From contig NZ_CP126958.1 of the NCBI RefSeq assembly GCF_002871915.2, forward strand, positions 1,674,001-1,738,000: 64,000 nucleotides of DNA, given 5' to 3'. The translations under genes were made by a program, and so were the position numbers. The stretch is from Aerococcus loyolae (GTDB lineage: Bacteria; Bacillota; Bacilli; Lactobacillales; Aerococcaceae). A model generated the notes under the pieces. It worked only from the letters and a program-made list of their open reading frames with translations, ran no database searches and had not been told where the DNA came from. Numbering within the stretch: position 1 is the first letter of the stretch; each line of letters opens with the position of its first letter. Positions 25,534 to 39,451 of the stretch are shown here, in pieces.

Positions 25534-25564
25534 AGGCGCATATCTTGTAGTCGGATATGCGCCT
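25534..25564 (-). terminator. First terminator after rpoC
   Basis: AGGCGCATATC/GATATGCGCCT 11-bp stem, then TCTCTTTTTG, 27 nt after the rpoC stop. Confidence 0.8.
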
Positions 25565-25591
25565 ATCCTGTTTTAAATGCTTCATACCTGA

Positions 25592-29272
<3,681 letters not shown>

Positions 29273-29360
29273 GAGGTCAACCTCCCTCATTAATCACTGA
29301 AACTGCTAAAAGCGAGAACAAATTCATACGATTCTTTTAAATAATAAACTTTCTAAAGCT

Positions 29361-29428
29361 CTTCCAAGCGCTGAACAAGCGTCCGCTTCAGAAAAATCAT
29401 GTCTCTGACGGAGTCCTCACATCCTTTA
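29361..29428 (-). repeat. Chimeric hairpin-repeat fragment between rpoB and rpoC
   Basis: The + strand part TTCCAAGCGCTGAACAAGCG (to TCAGAAAA) matches one arm of repeat C (46877 onward). The part GTCTCTGACGGAGTCCTCAC plus ATCCTT matches the end of repeat A (41703-41728). It starts about 13 nt after the rpoB stop, inside an operon. Confidence 0.7.
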
Positions 29429-29441
29429 ACAGTTAAACGAC

Positions 29442-32400
29442 CTATTCATTTGCTTGTTTTTTGGCGATGATTTCTTCGTCATTGCCTTCGTTTTGTTTTT
29501 CTTCTTGGTTCTTATCCTTGTCTTCATCTTCTTGTTCTTGGTTTTCTTTGTGATCACGACGGGCAACTTGGATAGGATCTTCATCACGTAAGTCAAGTTC
29601 CTTATCGTTTTCATCGAGGACTTGGATGTCTAAACCTAGGGATTGTAATTCTTTAACGAGGACGCGGAAAGATTCCGGTACGCTTGGTTTAGGAATAGGG
29701 TCACCTTTCACGATCGCTTCATAGGTTTGGACCCGGCCTACCACGTCGTCTGATTTGTAGGTAAGGATTTCTTGTAGGGTGTAAGCAGCACCGTATGCTT
29801 CCAGTGCCCAAACTTCCATTTCCCCGAAACGTTGTCCCCCAAACTGTGCTTTACCACCTAATGGTTGTTGGGTAACTAGGGAGTAAGGCCCAATGGAACG
29901 TGCATGGAGCTTATCATCCACCATGTGGGAGAGTTTCAAGTAGTACATAACCCCTACAGAAACGCGGTTATCAAATGGTTCCCCCGTCCGACCGTCATAT
30001 AGAACAGTCTTCGCGTCTTCAGCCATACCGGCTTCTTTAACGGTTTCCCAAATGTCTTCATCTTGGGCCCCATCAAAAACAGGCGTAGCCACATGGATAC
30101 CTAAGTTACGGGCAGCCATCCCTAAGTGGAGTTCTAAGACCTGCCCGATATTCATCCGCGAAGGCACCCCTAATGGGTTCAAGCAGATATCTACTGGGGT
30201 CCCGTCTGGTAGGTAAGGCATGTCTTCTTCTGGTAGGACAATGGAGACAACCCCTTTGTTACCGTGACGACCAGCCATTTTATCCCCAACTTGGATCTTC
30301 CGTTTTTGGATAATGTAGACACGCACCATCATGGAAACACCCGGTTTGAGTTCGTCGCCGTTTTCACGGTGGAAGACTTTGACGTCGTTAACGATACCGC
30401 CGCCACCATGAGGTACTCGTAGGGAAGTATCACGAACTTCACGAGCCTTTTCACCAAAGATGGCATGGAGCAGGTGTTCTTCTGGGCTGAGTTCAGTCAC
30501 ACCCTTAGGAGTGACCTTACCCACTAAGATATCGCCATCGGTTACTTCAGCACCGATGCGGATAATTCCGTTTTCGTCGAGATTACGGAGGGCATCTTCA
30601 CCCACATTAGGAATTTCCCGGGTGATTTCTTCTGGCCCTAATTTGGTGTCACGAGCTTCGGATTCAAGTTCATCAATATGGATCGAGGTATAAACGTCTT
30701 CCTTAACCAAACGTTCAGAAAGGACAACCGCGTCTTCATAGTTATAACCATCCCAGGTCATGAAGGCAATGATTGGGTTTTGTCCAAGTGCTAATTCCCC
30801 ACCTTCCATGGAAGGTCCATTGGCTAGGATTTCATCCTTGTCCACTTGGTCGCCTTTATGTACCAATGGGGTTTGGTTGTAGCAGGAGCTGGCATTAGAC
30901 CGGTAGAATTTCACTAATTCATACTTATCTAAGGCGCCTTCTTCCGTCCGTACGCGGATTTCACGGGCATCGACATAGTCCACCACACCGGCCCGCTTAC
31001 AGGTTACTGCAGCACCGGAGTCATGGGCTGCCTTATATTCCATACCAGTCCCAACCAAAGGCGCATGAGGGTTTAAGAGTGGCACCGCTTGCCGTTGCAT
31101 GTTGGCCCCCATCAAGGCCCGGTTGGAGTCGTCGTTTTCCAAGAAAGGAATACATGCGGTTGCGACAGAAACCACCTGTTTAGGGGAAACGTCCATGTAG
31201 TCGACTTCTTCAGGGGAAACTTCAATATTTTCCTCAATCTTACGTGCCATAATGGTATCTGTCGCAAAAGAACCATCTTCATTTAAAGGCGTGTTCCCTT
31301 GAGCGATAACAAAACGGTCTTCTTCATCCGCCGTTAGGTAATCGATCTTATCGGTAACCTTGTGGGTAGTCCAGTCTACCCGGCGATATGGGGTTTCAAT
31401 GAAACCAAAGTCATTAATCTTGGCATAGGTCGCCAAGCTGTTGATCAGACCGATGTTAGGTCCTTCAGGGGTTTCAATTGGACACATCCGGCCATAGTGA
31501 GAATAGTGAACGTCACGCACTTCGTAACCGGCCCGGTCCCGGGTTAAACCACCAGGTCCCAAAGCAGATAGACGGCGTTTGTGAGTTAACTCAGAGAGTG
31601 GGTTGTTTTGGTCCATGAATTGGGATAATTGGGATGACCCAAAGAATTCACGAATCGATGCCACCACAGGACGGATATTAATTAATTGTTGCGGGGTAAC
31701 CGTATCGATGTCTTGGATAGACATTCTCTCTCTGACCACCCGTTCCATCCGGCTTAAACCGATCCGTAATTGGTTTTGTAACAATTCACCCACAGAACGG
31801 ATCCGACGGTTACCCAAGTGGTCGATGTCGTCGGTCGTTCCTAAACCTTCATAGAGGTTCAAGAAGTAGTTCATGGCGGTTAACACGTCAGCTACGGTTA
31901 GCGACTTGTAGTCGGAATTTTGCATCGCATTACCGATCACATGCACTACCCGGTCAGGATCCTTAGGTGCAACAATCTTAATGAGTTGGATATCTACTGG
32001 ATCAGTGATCACAGCGTCATCATTAGGATAGACCGTCACTAAACCTAGGCCATTATCTAACTTATCGCTAATTTCATCTAAGACTTCACGGGTGAAAACA
32101 GTCCCAGCTTCAAGGACAATTTCACCAGTTTCATTATCGACTAAGTTTTCCGCTAGGGTTTGTTTATAGAGACGAGATTTTAAATCTAATTTCTTATTGA
32201 CTTTGTAGCGTCCAACAGCGGCCAAGTCATAGCGACGTGGGTCGAAGAAACGCGTATTTAATAAGTTACGGGAAGATTCTGCCGTTTTAGGTTCACCAGG
32301 ACGGAGACGCTCATAAATATCTTTTAAGGCTTCTTCAGTTCGTGAGTCTGATGGGTTTTTGTGGACATCCTTTTCTAAGGTTAAATTCAGAGTTTCACTG

Positions 32401-33038
32401 TCACCAAAGAGTTCACGAATTTGGTCATCCGAACCAAAACCTAAGGCCCGCATCAAAACGGTCATTTGCAGCTTACGGGTCCGGTCAATCCGCACATAGG
32501 AAATATCCTTGGCGTCGGTTTCCATTTCTAACCAAGCTCCCCGGTTAGGAATCACAGTCGCTCCGTAAGAGAGTTTCCCATTTTTGTCTACTTTATCATT
32601 GTAGTAAACCCCAGGGGAACGGACCAATTGCGAAACAATAACCCGTTCTGAACCGTTAATAATGAAAGTCCCGCTATCGGTCATCAATGGGAAGTCCCCA
32701 AAGAAAACTTCTTGGTCCTTAATCTCACCGGTTTCGTTATTGATTAAACGCAATTTAACATACATTGGCGCCGCATAGTTAGTGTCTTGTTGACGCGATT
32801 CAGACATGTCATATTTGGGTTCTTGGAAGGAATAATCCACGAATTCCAAGGCCAATTTGCCCCCGTGGTCTTCAATCGGTGAAATATCATTAAACATTTC
32901 CCGAATCCCCTTATCCAATAACCAACGATAAGATTCGGTTTGAATCTCAATCAAATTTGGCAACTCGAGCACTTCATTGATGCGCGAGTAAGAACGCCGT
33001 ACGCGGTGTTTGCCGTATTCAACATTATGTCCTGCCAT
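29442..33038 (-). CDS. rpoB: DNA-directed RNA polymerase subunit beta
   Basis: About 1198 residues starting [19 protein letters not shown] at 33038; the frame is open 15 codons higher but these are not conserved and GGAGAGGTGG lies before 33038. The rifampicin pocket reads [20 protein letters not shown] then [10 protein letters not shown], the sensitive wild-type form. The C-terminus is a highly acidic/Gln/Lys tail ([22 protein letters not shown]) that is longer than in many relatives. Promoter and leader are given separately; rplJL is not upstream but at 47 kb. Confidence 0.97.
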   Translation of the reverse strand: MAGHNVEYGKHRVRRSYSRINEVLELPNLIEIQTESYRWLLDKGIREMFNDISPIEDHGGKLALEFVDYSFQEPKYDMSESRQQDTNYAAPMYVKLRLINNETGEIKDQEVFFGDFPLMTDSGTFIINGSERVIVSQLVRSPGVYYNDKVDKNGKLSYGATVIPNRGAWLEMETDAKDISYVRIDRTRKLQMTVLMRALGFGSDDQIRELFGDSETLNLTLEKDVHKNPSDSRTEEALKDIYERLRPGEPKTAESSRNLLNTRFFDPRRYDLAAVGRYKVNKKLDLKSRLYKQTLAENLVDNETGEIVLEAGTVFTREVLDEISDKLDNGLGLVTVYPNDDAVITDPVDIQLIKIVAPKDPDRVVHVIGNAMQNSDYKSLTVADVLTAMNYFLNLYEGLGTTDDIDHLGNRRIRSVGELLQNQLRIGLSRMERVVRERMSIQDIDTVTPQQLINIRPVVASIREFFGSSQLSQFMDQNNPLSELTHKRRLSALGPGGLTRDRAGYEVRDVHYSHYGRMCPIETPEGPNIGLINSLATYAKINDFGFIETPYRRVDWTTHKVTDKIDYLTADEEDRFVIAQGNTPLNEDGSFATDTIMARKIEENIEVSPEEVDYMDVSPKQVVSVATACIPFLENDDSNRALMGANMQRQAVPLLNPHAPLVGTGMEYKAAHDSGAAVTCKRAGVVDYVDAREIRVRTEEGALDKYELVKFYRSNASSCYNQTPLVHKGDQVDKDEILANGPSMEGGELALGQNPIIAFMTWDGYNYEDAVVLSERLVKEDVYTSIHIDELESEARDTKLGPEEITREIPNVGEDALRNLDENGIIRIGAEVTDGDILVGKVTPKGVTELSPEEHLLHAIFGEKAREVRDTSLRVPHGGGGIVNDVKVFHRENGDELKPGVSMMVRVYIIQKRKIQVGDKMAGRHGNKGVVSIVLPEEDMPYLPDGTPVDICLNPLGVPSRMNIGQVLELHLGMAARNLGIHVATPVFDGAQDEDIWETVKEAGMAEDAKTVLYDGRTGEPFDNRVSVGVMYYLKLSHMVDDKLHARSIGPYSLVTQQPLGGKAQFGGQRFGEMEVWALEAYGAAYTLQEILTYKSDDVVGRVQTYEAIVKGDPIPKPSVPESFRVLVKELQSLGLDIQVLDENDKELDLRDEDPIQVARRDHKENQEQEDEDKDKNQEEKQNEGNDEEIIAKKQANE

Positions 33039-33159
33039 GAATGAGTAGCCACCTCTCCAAAAAGTAAATCTTTTAGCCTGCAATTATTAAGAAACTATTA
33101 AGAAATGATTAAAATGTGATAAAATCGCCTCTTTTTACCCGTTTTTGGGCAAAAAAAAG

Positions 33160-33193
33160 ACAAAAGATTCAAGGCCGAGCCTACTTCTTTTGT
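33160..33193 (-). promoter_or_regulatory. Intrinsic terminator in the rpoB leader (candidate attenuator)
   Basis: ACAAAAGA/TCTTTTGT with inner AGGC-TCG-GCCT, followed by CTTTTTTTT on the minus strand. It lies about 60 nt into the rpoB transcript and 120 nt before the start codon, with no gene between promoter and hairpin. Confidence 0.7.
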
Positions 33194-33260
33194 TTTATCC
33201 CATCAAAGCCTACGGACAATATTTCGTACACTTCTTCTATTTAATAATCAATCATTAACT

Positions 33261-33289
33261 ATATTACTAGCTATTTTCCTAGATGTCAA
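33261..33289 (-). promoter_or_regulatory. rpoBC promoter
   Basis: -35 TTGACA (33284-33289), 17 bp, -10 TAATAT (33261-33266) on the minus strand. The resulting leader is about 215 nt. Confidence 0.88.
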
Positions 33290-33379
33290 GAAGTTTTTTC
33301 TTAAAAGTGAATCTTTGATAGCTTCTCGGCTGAAGCTTTTGTATAATAGATGCAAGAACAAAAGAGAAAGGATGTCATT

Positions 33380-33901
33380 ATGGCTATCGAACGTGCAATC
33401 TTTGCAGGCGGCTGCTTCTGGTGCATGGTCCAACCCTTTGACCAGTTACCAGGCATTGAAGCGGTCGTCTCTGGCTATACGGGAGGACATGTTGCTAATC
33501 CCAGCTACCATGAAGTTAAAAGCGGAAAAACTGGCCATACCGAAGCGGTAGAAATTCGCTTCGATAACGCCATTATTTCCTATGACGAATTACTCGAAAT
33601 TTACTGGCAACAAACTGACCCAACTGACGCCATGGGGCAGTTCGAGGACCGGGGATCGTCCTATCGGCCCGAGATCTTCTACTTATCTGAGGACCAACGC
33701 CAAGCTGCCGAAGCTTCCAAAAAAGCTCTAGCAGCAAGCGGGCGTTTCGATGACCCCATCGTCACCCAAATCACCCCAGCCGGCCCCTTCTACCCAGCAG
33801 AAGACTACCACCAAGACTTTTATAAGAAGAGCCCCGATAAATACCAAGCCGACGAAAGCGCCATCGCCCGTCACCGCTTCATCGAAGATAAATGGAAATA
33901 G
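33380..33901 (+). CDS. msrA: Peptide methionine sulfoxide reductase A
   Basis: The 173-residue enzyme begins [25 protein letters not shown] holds the catalytic Cys and the second Cys of the common GCFWCxxxxF motif. It reduces S-methionine sulfoxide in oxidised proteins. [30 protein letters not shown] and EDYHQDFY are the usual substrate-site motifs. MsrB is not fused and not adjacent. I chose ATG 33380 (AAAGGATG upstream) over the in-frame ATG ten codons earlier. It is one of only two rightward genes. Confidence 0.95.
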   Translation: MAIERAIFAGGCFWCMVQPFDQLPGIEAVVSGYTGGHVANPSYHEVKSGKTGHTEAVEIRFDNAIISYDELLEIYWQQTDPTDAMGQFEDRGSSYRPEIFYLSEDQRQAAEASKKALAASGRFDDPIVTQITPAGPFYPAEDYHQDFYKKSPDKYQADESAIARHRFIEDKWK

Positions 33902-34090
33902 AGTGTGACAAACGCGTTAAAGAGCAAGACCGCTGGAGGAAAAGGGCGTAAAAATTCTCGAAGAGAATTTGTCGTCATTTTCTGAAGCGGACGCTTGCTC
34001 TGCGTTTGGAACAGGTTTAAATAGAGTGTGACAAGCGAAGGGCAGCGATACAAGCTGTCAGAACAAGGCTGACTTGTCCCACATCCTTTT
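33902..34090 (+). repeat. Long-hairpin intergenic repeat type C, plus a shorter related unit
   Basis: It begins at the msrA stop with AGTGTGACAAACGC. Arms AGAGCAAG/CTTGCTCT, CCGCT/AGCGG, GGAAAA/TTTTC and AATTCTC/GAGAATT stack into one hairpin (33909-34017) whose tip is CGA. A second unit, 34023-34090, runs from AGAGTGTGAC to CCACATCC and includes a GACAAGC..GCTTGTC-like pairing. No gene is present in 33902-34166. Confidence 0.75.
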
Positions 34091-34115
34091 TTATCCATTA
34101 TTTTTAAACCTTAAA

Positions 34116-34143
34116 AACAGCAAGGATCGACTTCCCTGCTGTT
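34116..34143. terminator. Bidirectional terminator between msrA and the convergent phosphodiesterase gene
   Basis: ACAGCA..TGCTGT with AAGGA/TCCCT inner pairing, T-runs at both ends (eight T on the + side, TTTTTAAGG on the minus side). Confidence 0.75.
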
Positions 34144-34166
34144 TTTTTTCATTGCCATCAGACAGC

Positions 34167-34901
34167 TTAATAACTAGCTAAGACTGGAGCACTTTCCAGG
34201 TAATGACTATCATTAGTAATCAAGCCGGCTAGTTCCCACTCTTTGAATTTTTTATAAATCTTTCGATCGTCTACTGTCCAAGCATTAATCATAATGCCGT
34301 GGTCATGTAAGTTATTCACCGTCGCCGGGTCCAGCAATTTATAGTCAGGATGATAGTAGCCCACTCCCCTAGCAGCACAATAAGCACCAGGATTATCCAA
34401 ATAGTCCTCCTGTAAGAAAGCACAAGCCAAGTCAGGCGCTAAGTCCTTAAGTTTAAGGATACTCTGGTGGTTAAAAGAAGAGATAATTACCCGCTCTTGC
34501 ATCTGGTAGGCCTCTACTAAGTCAATCACCGCTTCGACTAGACCGGGATAAGGGAAGAGGCCCGTCTTTAATTCAATATTCAGGGTCAAGTCCAAGGGCG
34601 CAGCCCAGGCTAATAACTCACTTAAATGGGGGATGCGAACCAAGTCAAGCGCATCAGCTTGGTTATGGAGGCGGTCGAAGCGGAGACAGCGTAAGTCAGC
34701 ATACTTATAGTCTCGCAACCAACCGCTCGCATTAGCCGTCCGGTCCAAGCGCTCATCGTGACAAACCACTACTTGGCCATCTAAGGTCAACTGGACATCA
34801 CACTCAATCCCATCTGCTCCAGCTTCATAGGCTTTAATAAAGGCCAGCATAGTATTTTCGGGATAGCGGGCACTATAGCCTCGGTGGGCATATAATTTCA
34901 T
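34167..34901 (-). CDS. Glycerophosphodiester phosphodiesterase
   Basis: The 244-residue protein starts MKLYAHRGYSARYPENTMLA, the HRG...PENT motif of the GDPD family, and has GADGIECDVQLTLDGQVVV with HDERLDRT (metal and catalytic His). It would hydrolyse glycerophosphodiesters to glycerol-3-phosphate and an alcohol. I see no signal peptide from this start, so it is cytosolic. ATG 34901 is chosen because upstream codons are not conserved in style. It stands alone, convergent with msrA. Confidence 0.92.
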   Translation of the reverse strand: MKLYAHRGYSARYPENTMLAFIKAYEAGADGIECDVQLTLDGQVVVCHDERLDRTANASGWLRDYKYADLRCLRFDRLHNQADALDLVRIPHLSELLAWAAPLDLTLNIELKTGLFPYPGLVEAVIDLVEAYQMQERVIISSFNHQSILKLKDLAPDLACAFLQEDYLDNPGAYCAARGVGYYHPDYKLLDPATVNNLHDHGIMINAWTVDDRKIYKKFKEWELAGLITNDSHYLESAPVLASY

Positions 34902-35271
34902 TATCCTTTGGCATCTCCTTATCTTCCTTTTCCAGTCTTTAAAACTGGTCAACCCAGCTACATCACCCTTATTCTAACCAGCCTATATTAAGCCAGAGTA
35001 AATTTGGAGTAAACTTCCCATGAATTTTGTAAAAATAAAGTAAAGAGTTAGAGTGCGACTGGTGTGCCGAAAGGCAAGACCTCTGGAGGAAAATGGCGTA
35101 AAAAATTCTCGTAGAGAATTTATCGACATTTTCTGAAGAGGACGCTTGCCTTGCACCAGAAGCAGGTTTGAAAAGGATGTGAGGAAGGATCAGGGAGGGA
35201 GATTCCTTGGAAGGGGTTTAGAAAGTGCGTTTGGTGTGCAAAAGGCATGCTCCCTTTCTTCCAACAAAAAA
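34902..35271. repeat. Gap holding hairpin repeat C (35059-35160) and half of repeat B (35172-35222)
   Basis: The C copy has arms CTGGTG..GCAAG-type outer pairing, CTTGCC/GGCAAG, GGAAAAT/ATTTTC and AAATTCTC/GAGAATTT. After it, AAGGATGTGAGGAAGGATCA and on to TTCCTTGGAAGG is the reverse complement of only the right half of repeat B. No gene is present in this gap. Confidence 0.75.
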
Positions 35272-35294
35272 AGACTGGGATTGAACCCAGTCTC
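35272..35294 (-). terminator. Intrinsic terminator after the DUF711 gene
   Basis: AGACTGGG/CCCAGTCT stem followed by seven T on the minus strand. Confidence 0.88.
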
Positions 35295-35326
35295 ATTGTC
35301 TTTTTGATACAGAAACGTTTTAATGA

Positions 35327-36685
35327 TTAATTCTTCAATCCTTGAATTGGTGCAGGAATATGGCCACCGCGGCGGATAAAGACTTCCGGCGAAGAGGTTT
35401 TTAACGGCATGATTGGTGCTGAACCGAAGAGACCACCAAATTCTAAGCAGTCTCCGGCTTGGTAACCAATGGCTGGGATTAAACGAACCGCTGTTGTCTT
35501 TCCATTAATCATCCCGATAGCTGCTTCATCAGCAATAATTGCCGCTAAGACTTCAGCTGTGGTTTCCCCCGGAACTGCAATCATATCAAGTCCTACTGAA
35601 CATACCGCCGTCATCGCGGTAAGGGTTTGTAAGTCTAAAACCCCGGCTTGGGCGCCGGCAATCATCCCTTCATCTTCAGAAACCGGAATAAAAGCACCAG
35701 ATAGGCCCCCTACCCGTTCAGCAGCCATCAGGCCACCCTTCTTCACAGCATCATTTAAGAGAGCTAGCGTAGCAACGGTCCCGTGACCACCGACTGTTTC
35801 TAACCCCATACTTTCTAAGATTCGAGCTACCGAGTCTCCTACTGCAGGAGTTGGTGCTAGGGAAATATCCACAATACCAAAGGGAACCCCTAGCGCTTTG
35901 GAAGCTTGGCTTCCGATTAACTGTCCCATACGAGTCACTTTAAAGGCAGTCTTTTTAATGGTTTCAGCCACTTGGTTAATCGGTGCATCCTTAGGTAGGC
36001 GTTCTAAGGCTTGACGGACCACCCCAGGGCCAGAGACCCCCACGTTGATCTCACAATCCGCTTCCCCACTCCCGTGGAAGGCTCCAGCCATAAAAGGATT
36101 ATCCTCAACCGCATTACAAAAGACGACCAACTTGGTTGCCCCAATGCATTGCCGGTCTTTTGTCACTTCAGCAGCTTGGCGGATAGTTTCCCCCATTAAA
36201 GCGACGGCGTCTAAATTAATCCCTGACCGGGTAGAGCCGATATTGACTGACGAACAGACATTATCCGTTTCACTTAAGGCTTGAGGAATAGACGCAATCA
36301 AGTCTCGGTCCCCCGCTGCGAAGCCTTTTTGTACTAAGGCAGAATAACCTCCGACGAGGTCAATGCCGATATCCTTGGTGACTTGGTCTAAGCATTTGGC
36401 GTAGCGGACAGGATCGCCACCAGAAACGGCCAGCAGATGGGCAATAGGGGTTACCGAAAGGCGCTTATTAATAATTGGTATCCCCAATTGTCGACTCAAC
36501 TGATCAGCCACAGGAACCAAGTCTTTGGCCTTTTGACTGATTTTTTGCTTGATTTTCTCACAGGACCGCTCAATATCTGTGTCACAACAATCGAGTAAGG
36601 AGATCCCCATAGTGATGGTACGAACATCGAGGTGATCCTTGGCAATCATATTGACAGTTTCTAGAATATCATTAATTTCTATCAC
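35327..36685 (-). CDS. DUF711 (UPF0210, 'PFL-like') family protein
   Basis: This 452-residue protein belongs to the UPF0210 family, whose fold is related to pyruvate formate-lyase but whose reaction is not known to me. Recognisable segments are [39 protein letters not shown] and [20 protein letters not shown]. It starts with GTG at 36685 (GGAGGCAG upstream). The ACT-domain gene ends 11 nt upstream and the two are a conserved pair, so the ACT protein probably regulates this one. Confidence 0.88.
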   Translation of the reverse strand: MIEINDILETVNMIAKDHLDVRTITMGISLLDCCDTDIERSCEKIKQKISQKAKDLVPVADQLSRQLGIPIINKRLSVTPIAHLLAVSGGDPVRYAKCLDQVTKDIGIDLVGGYSALVQKGFAAGDRDLIASIPQALSETDNVCSSVNIGSTRSGINLDAVALMGETIRQAAEVTKDRQCIGATKLVVFCNAVEDNPFMAGAFHGSGEADCEINVGVSGPGVVRQALERLPKDAPINQVAETIKKTAFKVTRMGQLIGSQASKALGVPFGIVDISLAPTPAVGDSVARILESMGLETVGGHGTVATLALLNDAVKKGGLMAAERVGGLSGAFIPVSEDEGMIAGAQAGVLDLQTLTAMTAVCSVGLDMIAVPGETTAEVLAAIIADEAAIGMINGKTTAVRLIPAIGYQAGDCLEFGGLFGSAPIMPLKTSSPEVFIRRGGHIPAPIQGLKN

Positions 36686-36696
36686 GAGTCTGCCTC

Positions 36697-36960
36697 CTAT
36701 AAACGATGCATGGCCTTAAAGATATCTTCATGCATGACCGTAATCTGCATGCCCGGTATTAAGTTTTCCACACTCTCTTGGAAGTCATTAAAAGCCACTT
36801 GCTCTTCGTCGACTGTCACGAGCATGGTCATGGTGAAATAATTATCCATTACCGTTTGGGCAACATCCACAATATTCACCTGGTTCTCGGCACAAGCCGT
36901 ACTTACCTTAGACAAAATTCCGACTTGATCAATACCTACAACAGTAATTACCGCATTCAT
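36697..36960 (-). CDS. ACT domain-containing protein (UPF0237)
   Basis: An 87-residue single ACT domain: [20 protein letters not shown] then [23 protein letters not shown] domains bind amino acids or similar small ligands. It is cotranscribed with the DUF711 gene 11 nt downstream, a frequent pairing in Firmicutes. AAGGAGG lies 10 nt before the ATG. The ligand is unknown. Confidence 0.92.
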   Translation of the reverse strand: MNAVITVVGIDQVGILSKVSTACAENQVNIVDVAQTVMDNYFTMTMLVTVDEEQVAFNDFQESVENLIPGMQITVMHEDIFKAMHRL

Positions 36961-37032
36961 AAGCAGTAAACCTCCTTAATTTTTATGCCCCACTATAATA
37001 GCATAAGTTAAACTTTCTTAAAATATGAAAAA

Positions 37033-37060
37033 AGAAGTCAGAACTTTCAGTCCCAACTTC
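37033..37060 (-). terminator. Intrinsic terminator
   Basis: GAAGTTGGGACT/AGTTCTGACTTC imperfect stem with TTTTTTC after it, 27 nt past the stop at 37088. Confidence 0.75.
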
Positions 37061-37087
37061 CAATCGAATGAAGGCTATTTCATTCGC

Positions 37088-37531
37088 TTATTCAAAGATG
37101 TCATCAACAGTCGCTTGGCGATTAATTACAATATAAAGATTACCATTTTCTTTCACTTTTGAGCTCATGTACACATTATCGACCTTGTCGCTGGTGCTGG
37201 CTTTAAATTGGAAGTAGATTTCTGATTCCCGGCCACTAGACCAATGAATGGTGAGGTATTCCAGGTCATTATTATTAACCACATTCTCAAACATGCCACC
37301 CATTAAGCCACCTTGTACAATGCTTTGGGATTGGAAAACGTCCGCATCAGGAAGAATTTCAACTTTGAAGGTCTTACATGGATGGATTTCCACAATATCC
37401 CCCTGGCCGTTAATACGGCCATAAGAGGTGGTAATCCGACCAATCCAGACATCACCGATATGTTCGATCGGGACTTCCCATACCCCACCATTATGAAAAT
37501 GAAACTCTAAGGACTTCATTGATTTTGTCAT
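37088..37531 (-). CDS. Conserved-looking hypothetical protein, probably all-beta
   Basis: The 147-residue product begins MTKSMKSLEFHFHNGGVWEV. It has no signal peptide or membrane segment and is rich in beta-type segments (VWIGRITTSYGRI, YLTIHWSSGRESEIYFQF). I do not recognise a family. AAAGGAAG precedes ATG 37531; the 16 codons above are Lys/Arg-rich and look like leader. It is a single gene with its own terminator. Confidence 0.7.
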   Translation of the reverse strand: MTKSMKSLEFHFHNGGVWEVPIEHIGDVWIGRITTSYGRINGQGDIVEIHPCKTFKVEILPDADVFQSQSIVQGGLMGGMFENVVNNNDLEYLTIHWSSGRESEIYFQFKASTSDKVDNVYMSSKVKENGNLYIVINRQATVDDIFE

Positions 37532-37630
37532 TCGAATAACTTCCTTTCTTATCTTTGCTTTTTTTAACTTTTTAACCAAAGTTAGTGATTTATTTCACAC
37601 ATCAATTATACTATGACCTCAAACAAAAAA

Positions 37631-37658
37631 GCAAGCTTTCTTTTTAAAAAAAGCTTGC
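37631..37658 (-). terminator. Terminator of the betaine transporter operon
   Basis: GCAAGCTT/AAGCTTGC stem followed by TTTTTTG on the minus strand. Confidence 0.88.
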
Positions 37659-37704
37659 TTGTGAATTCATGTTTTTATTTTACTGCTTTGCTCATCCGCT
37701 TAGC

Positions 37705-38583
37705 TTATTCAGCGGTCCATTCACTGACCTTGTCTGGGTTAGCTTCAATCCATTTTTGGGCCGCTTGACTAGGATCCATGCCGTTAGCAATATCTAGCAT
37801 GACGGATTCCATGTCTTCTAAGCTCCAATGGAAGTTCGCCAGAATTTGATAAGCCCGAGGATTATCTTCTTGGAAACCTTGGCGGGTGTAGGTATTAATG
37901 GTCTCTCCTTCACCATAAACCTTTTTAGGGTCTTCCAAATATTTTAAATCGTACTCGGCAAATTTCCAGTGAGGATTCCAGCCAGTCACAACAATCTCTT
38001 CTTGGTTATTGTAAGCTTGGCCTAGCGAAGTCGCCATGGCCCCTGACGAGGAAGAAGCTAAATTCCAAGAAGCAAGGTTAGGATATTCTTCCAGAGCCTT
38101 TTCTGTTGAAGCCATGATCCCAGCACCAGGTTCAATCCCGGTAATCGTTTGGCCTGCTTCTGAAGATAAGTCTTCAATGGAATTCACTTGATCCATATAA
38201 GTAGGGACCACTAAACCAGTACGTGCCCCTTCTAAATTGGTACCAGCAAAGACCATTTGATCGCCATATTGGTCAATTTGTTCGCCGTGAGTAATAGGCA
38301 ACCAGGCGGATACCATGGCATCCGATTCCCCACTAGCTACTGAAGACCACATGATGGCATTATCCAAGGGGACTTGTTCAACATTAAAACCTTCTTGGCG
38401 TAAAACTTCAGCAATGACTTGGGTAGAAGCCACTTCACTGTCCCAGTTCACATAGGCCAGGGTAACGGTCTCTCCGCCAGCCCCGCCAGCTGAAAAGAGG
38501 CTACTTTTATAAGCATCTTCACTCCCAAAGGTTAAAAGTAAACCTAAGGCAGCTAAGAGCGCGAGGGCAATTTTTTTAAACAT
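37705..38583 (-). CDS. Glycine betaine/quaternary amine ABC transporter, substrate-binding protein
   Basis: The 292-residue protein has a hydrophobic N-terminus (KKIALALLAALGLLLTFG) and an OpuAC-type body (VTLAYVNWDSEVASTQVIAE, WSSVASGESDAMVSAWLP), with Trp residues that usually cage the quaternary amine. It lacks a lipobox Cys, unusual for a Gram-positive binding protein, so the N-terminal helix may stay as a membrane anchor. It is the last gene of an ATPase-permease-binding protein operon, 13 nt after the permease. Confidence 0.88.
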   Translation of the reverse strand: MFKKIALALLAALGLLLTFGSEDAYKSSLFSAGGAGGETVTLAYVNWDSEVASTQVIAEVLRQEGFNVEQVPLDNAIMWSSVASGESDAMVSAWLPITHGEQIDQYGDQMVFAGTNLEGARTGLVVPTYMDQVNSIEDLSSEAGQTITGIEPGAGIMASTEKALEEYPNLASWNLASSSSGAMATSLGQAYNNQEEIVVTGWNPHWKFAEYDLKYLEDPKKVYGEGETINTYTRQGFQEDNPRAYQILANFHWSLEDMESVMLDIANGMDPSQAAQKWIEANPDKVSEWTAE

Positions 38584-38596
38584 TCTTCATCCTCCT

Positions 38597-39451
38597 TTAC
38601 TTGTCACGTGAAGCAAAGCCATTGGTAATGCGGTCAACCACAATGGCTAAGATCACGATAGCTAAACCAGCCACGAAGCCGCTACCAACTTGGGCCCGTT
38701 GTAAGGCAGATAAGACATCGCGTCCTAAACCAGGTGCCCCAATCATGGACCCGGTCACGACCATGGAGAGCGCTAGCATCACGGTTTGGTTGACCCCAGC
38801 CATAATGGTCGCTTGGGCTAAGGGAAGCTCGACTTTGAAGAGTTTTTGCCATGGGGTTGACCCGAAGGCATCAGCCGCCTCGATTAACTCCGTAGAAATT
38901 TGGGTAATGCCTAATTCAGTAAAGCGTACCGTTGGGGGTAGGGCAAAGATAACAGAAGCAAAGACTCCCGGTACCATCCCGATACCAAAGAAGGCAACCG
39001 CCGGAATCAGGTAAACGAAGGCCGGCATGGTTTGCATAAAGTCAAGGATCGGTTTTAGGATAATGTGAACCCACTTACTCTTGGCCGATAAAATCCCTAA
39101 CGGAATCCCAATAATAATGGACACCAAGGAGGAAATGAGAACCAGGGTAATGGTTTGGGTCAATTGACTCCACAAACCTTGGTTGAGCACATAACCTAAA
39201 CCAACCAGGACAAAGACTGGGACCCCAAAGCGGCGGTTAGTGGCAAAGTAAGCCAAGGCAGCCACTAAGAGAATGAATAGAAATGGTGGGAACCAGAGTA
39301 AAACATCATTCACCGAGTTCATCACGGTTGACCCGATACTTTGCACCACATCAAAGAGTCCTGAGAAAGTCGTGGTCAGCCAATTGGTGGCCGCTTCCAC
39401 CCAGTCAGCAACGGGTAGGGGTTGTAAGGGAAATAGTAAAATGTTATTCAT
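38597..39451 (-). CDS. Glycine betaine/quaternary amine ABC transporter, permease
   Basis: The 284-residue permease has about six membrane segments and the coupling-loop motif ELIEAADAFGSTPWQKLFKV (EAA motif) of binding-protein-dependent importers. It overlaps the ATPase gene by 8 nt, so translation is coupled. It resembles OpuAB and ProW. Import of osmoprotectants would raise turgor in salty conditions. Confidence 0.92.
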   Translation of the reverse strand: MNNILLFPLQPLPVADWVEAATNWLTTTFSGLFDVVQSIGSTVMNSVNDVLLWFPPFLFILLVAALAYFATNRRFGVPVFVLVGLGYVLNQGLWSQLTQTITLVLISSLVSIIIGIPLGILSAKSKWVHIILKPILDFMQTMPAFVYLIPAVAFFGIGMVPGVFASVIFALPPTVRFTELGITQISTELIEAADAFGSTPWQKLFKVELPLAQATIMAGVNQTVMLALSMVVTGSMIGAPGLGRDVLSALQRAQVGSGFVAGLAIVILAIVVDRITNGFASRDK

